Source: Lachnospiraceae bacterium (GTDB lineage Bacteria; Bacillota; Clostridia; Lachnospirales; Lachnospiraceae). Taken from it: a DNA stretch of 31,885 bases. The position numbers and the translations under genes were made by a program. Shown one piece after another: positions 31,818-31,885 of the stretch. Location of the stretch: the NCBI GenBank assembly GCA_019421365.1, contig JAHZFJ010000039.1, positions 1 to 31,885 on the forward strand. Direction: 5' to 3'. Within the stretch, counting starts at the first letter, position 1; each line of letters begins with the position of its first letter. The notes below the pieces were generated by a model. It ran no database searches. It was not told the DNA's origin and was given only the letters and a program-made list of their open reading frames with translations.

Positions 31818-31885
31818 TTAGTATGTGAGATGGTGTGCTACCTGTCAAGAGGACAATAAAAAATAATAAATTATCTGAATCGTCA

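Overview
The window looks like chromosome of a low-GC, motile, endospore-forming, polysaccharide-fermenting Clostridia member of the Lachnospiraceae type (Lachnoclostridium phytofermentans-like). The reasons are AT-rich sequence with AGGAGG-type ribosome sites, a bofA/yaaL pair (sporulation), peritrichous-type flagellin, a maltodextrin ABC importer without its own ATPase, and Gram-positive lipoprotein signals. The species assignment is inference from gene content, not from a search.

Layout. (1) 1-2.6 kb, minus strand: the proximal part of a Tad/Flp-type pilus locus (prepilin peptidase, TadZ-like protein, CpaF/TadA ATPase). The ATPase reading frame ends abruptly just before its Walker B region, and the first two genes have strong ribosome sites but no canonical start codon at the right distance, so the locus may be decaying. 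(2) 2.7-3.4 kb: divergent bofA and yaaL-like (DUF2508) genes. (3) 3.5-13.3 kb, minus strand: a maltodextrin/starch operon in the order malQ, glgP, malE-like, malF-like, malG-like, secreted alpha-amylase lipoprotein. Two tandem sigma-A promoters upstream of malQ are each followed at the same distance by the same 18-bp operator-like palindrome. A divergent LacI-family regulator lies at 13.8 kb. Hairpins sit in the malE-malF, malG-amylase and glgP-malE spacers and could set unequal expression of the cistrons. (4) 14.9-20.5 kb, minus strand: a flagellar cluster with a FliS-like chaperone, flagellin, and a very large (about 1117 aa) protein whose C-terminus resembles the FliK hook-length domain. 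(5) 20.9-25.2 kb, minus strand: a TetR regulator, a cytoplasmic GH13 enzyme and glycogen branching enzyme, probably one operon with an autoregulated promoter. (6) 25.3-28.3 kb, plus strand: a metal-resistance operon, CadC/SmtB-type sensor plus P1B-type Cd/Zn/Pb ATPase with a His/Cys repeat, behind a canonical CadC-type operator. (7) 28.4-31.9 kb: a cold-shock protein behind a leader with a strong terminator-like hairpin, a proline-rich protein with a duplicated domain, a Nudix hydrolase and an S1-domain protein.

How it works together. The amylase cuts starch outside the cell, the MalEFG importer (with an ATPase encoded elsewhere) brings in maltodextrins, and MalQ and GlgP convert them to glucose and glucose-1-phosphate. 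GlgB and the cytoplasmic GH13 enzyme link this to glycogen. Flagellar genes lie between the two carbohydrate blocks.

The most unusual items are: a 51-bp dispersed repeat present three times (two copies inverted behind flagellin, one overlapping the stop codon of the GH13 gene); the duplicated promoter/operator modules upstream of malQ; a structured, probably RNA-coding stretch between glgB and the FliK-like gene; the csp leader hairpin; and the RPPQPP-repeat protein. I saw no tRNA, rRNA, CRISPR array, transposase or phage gene.
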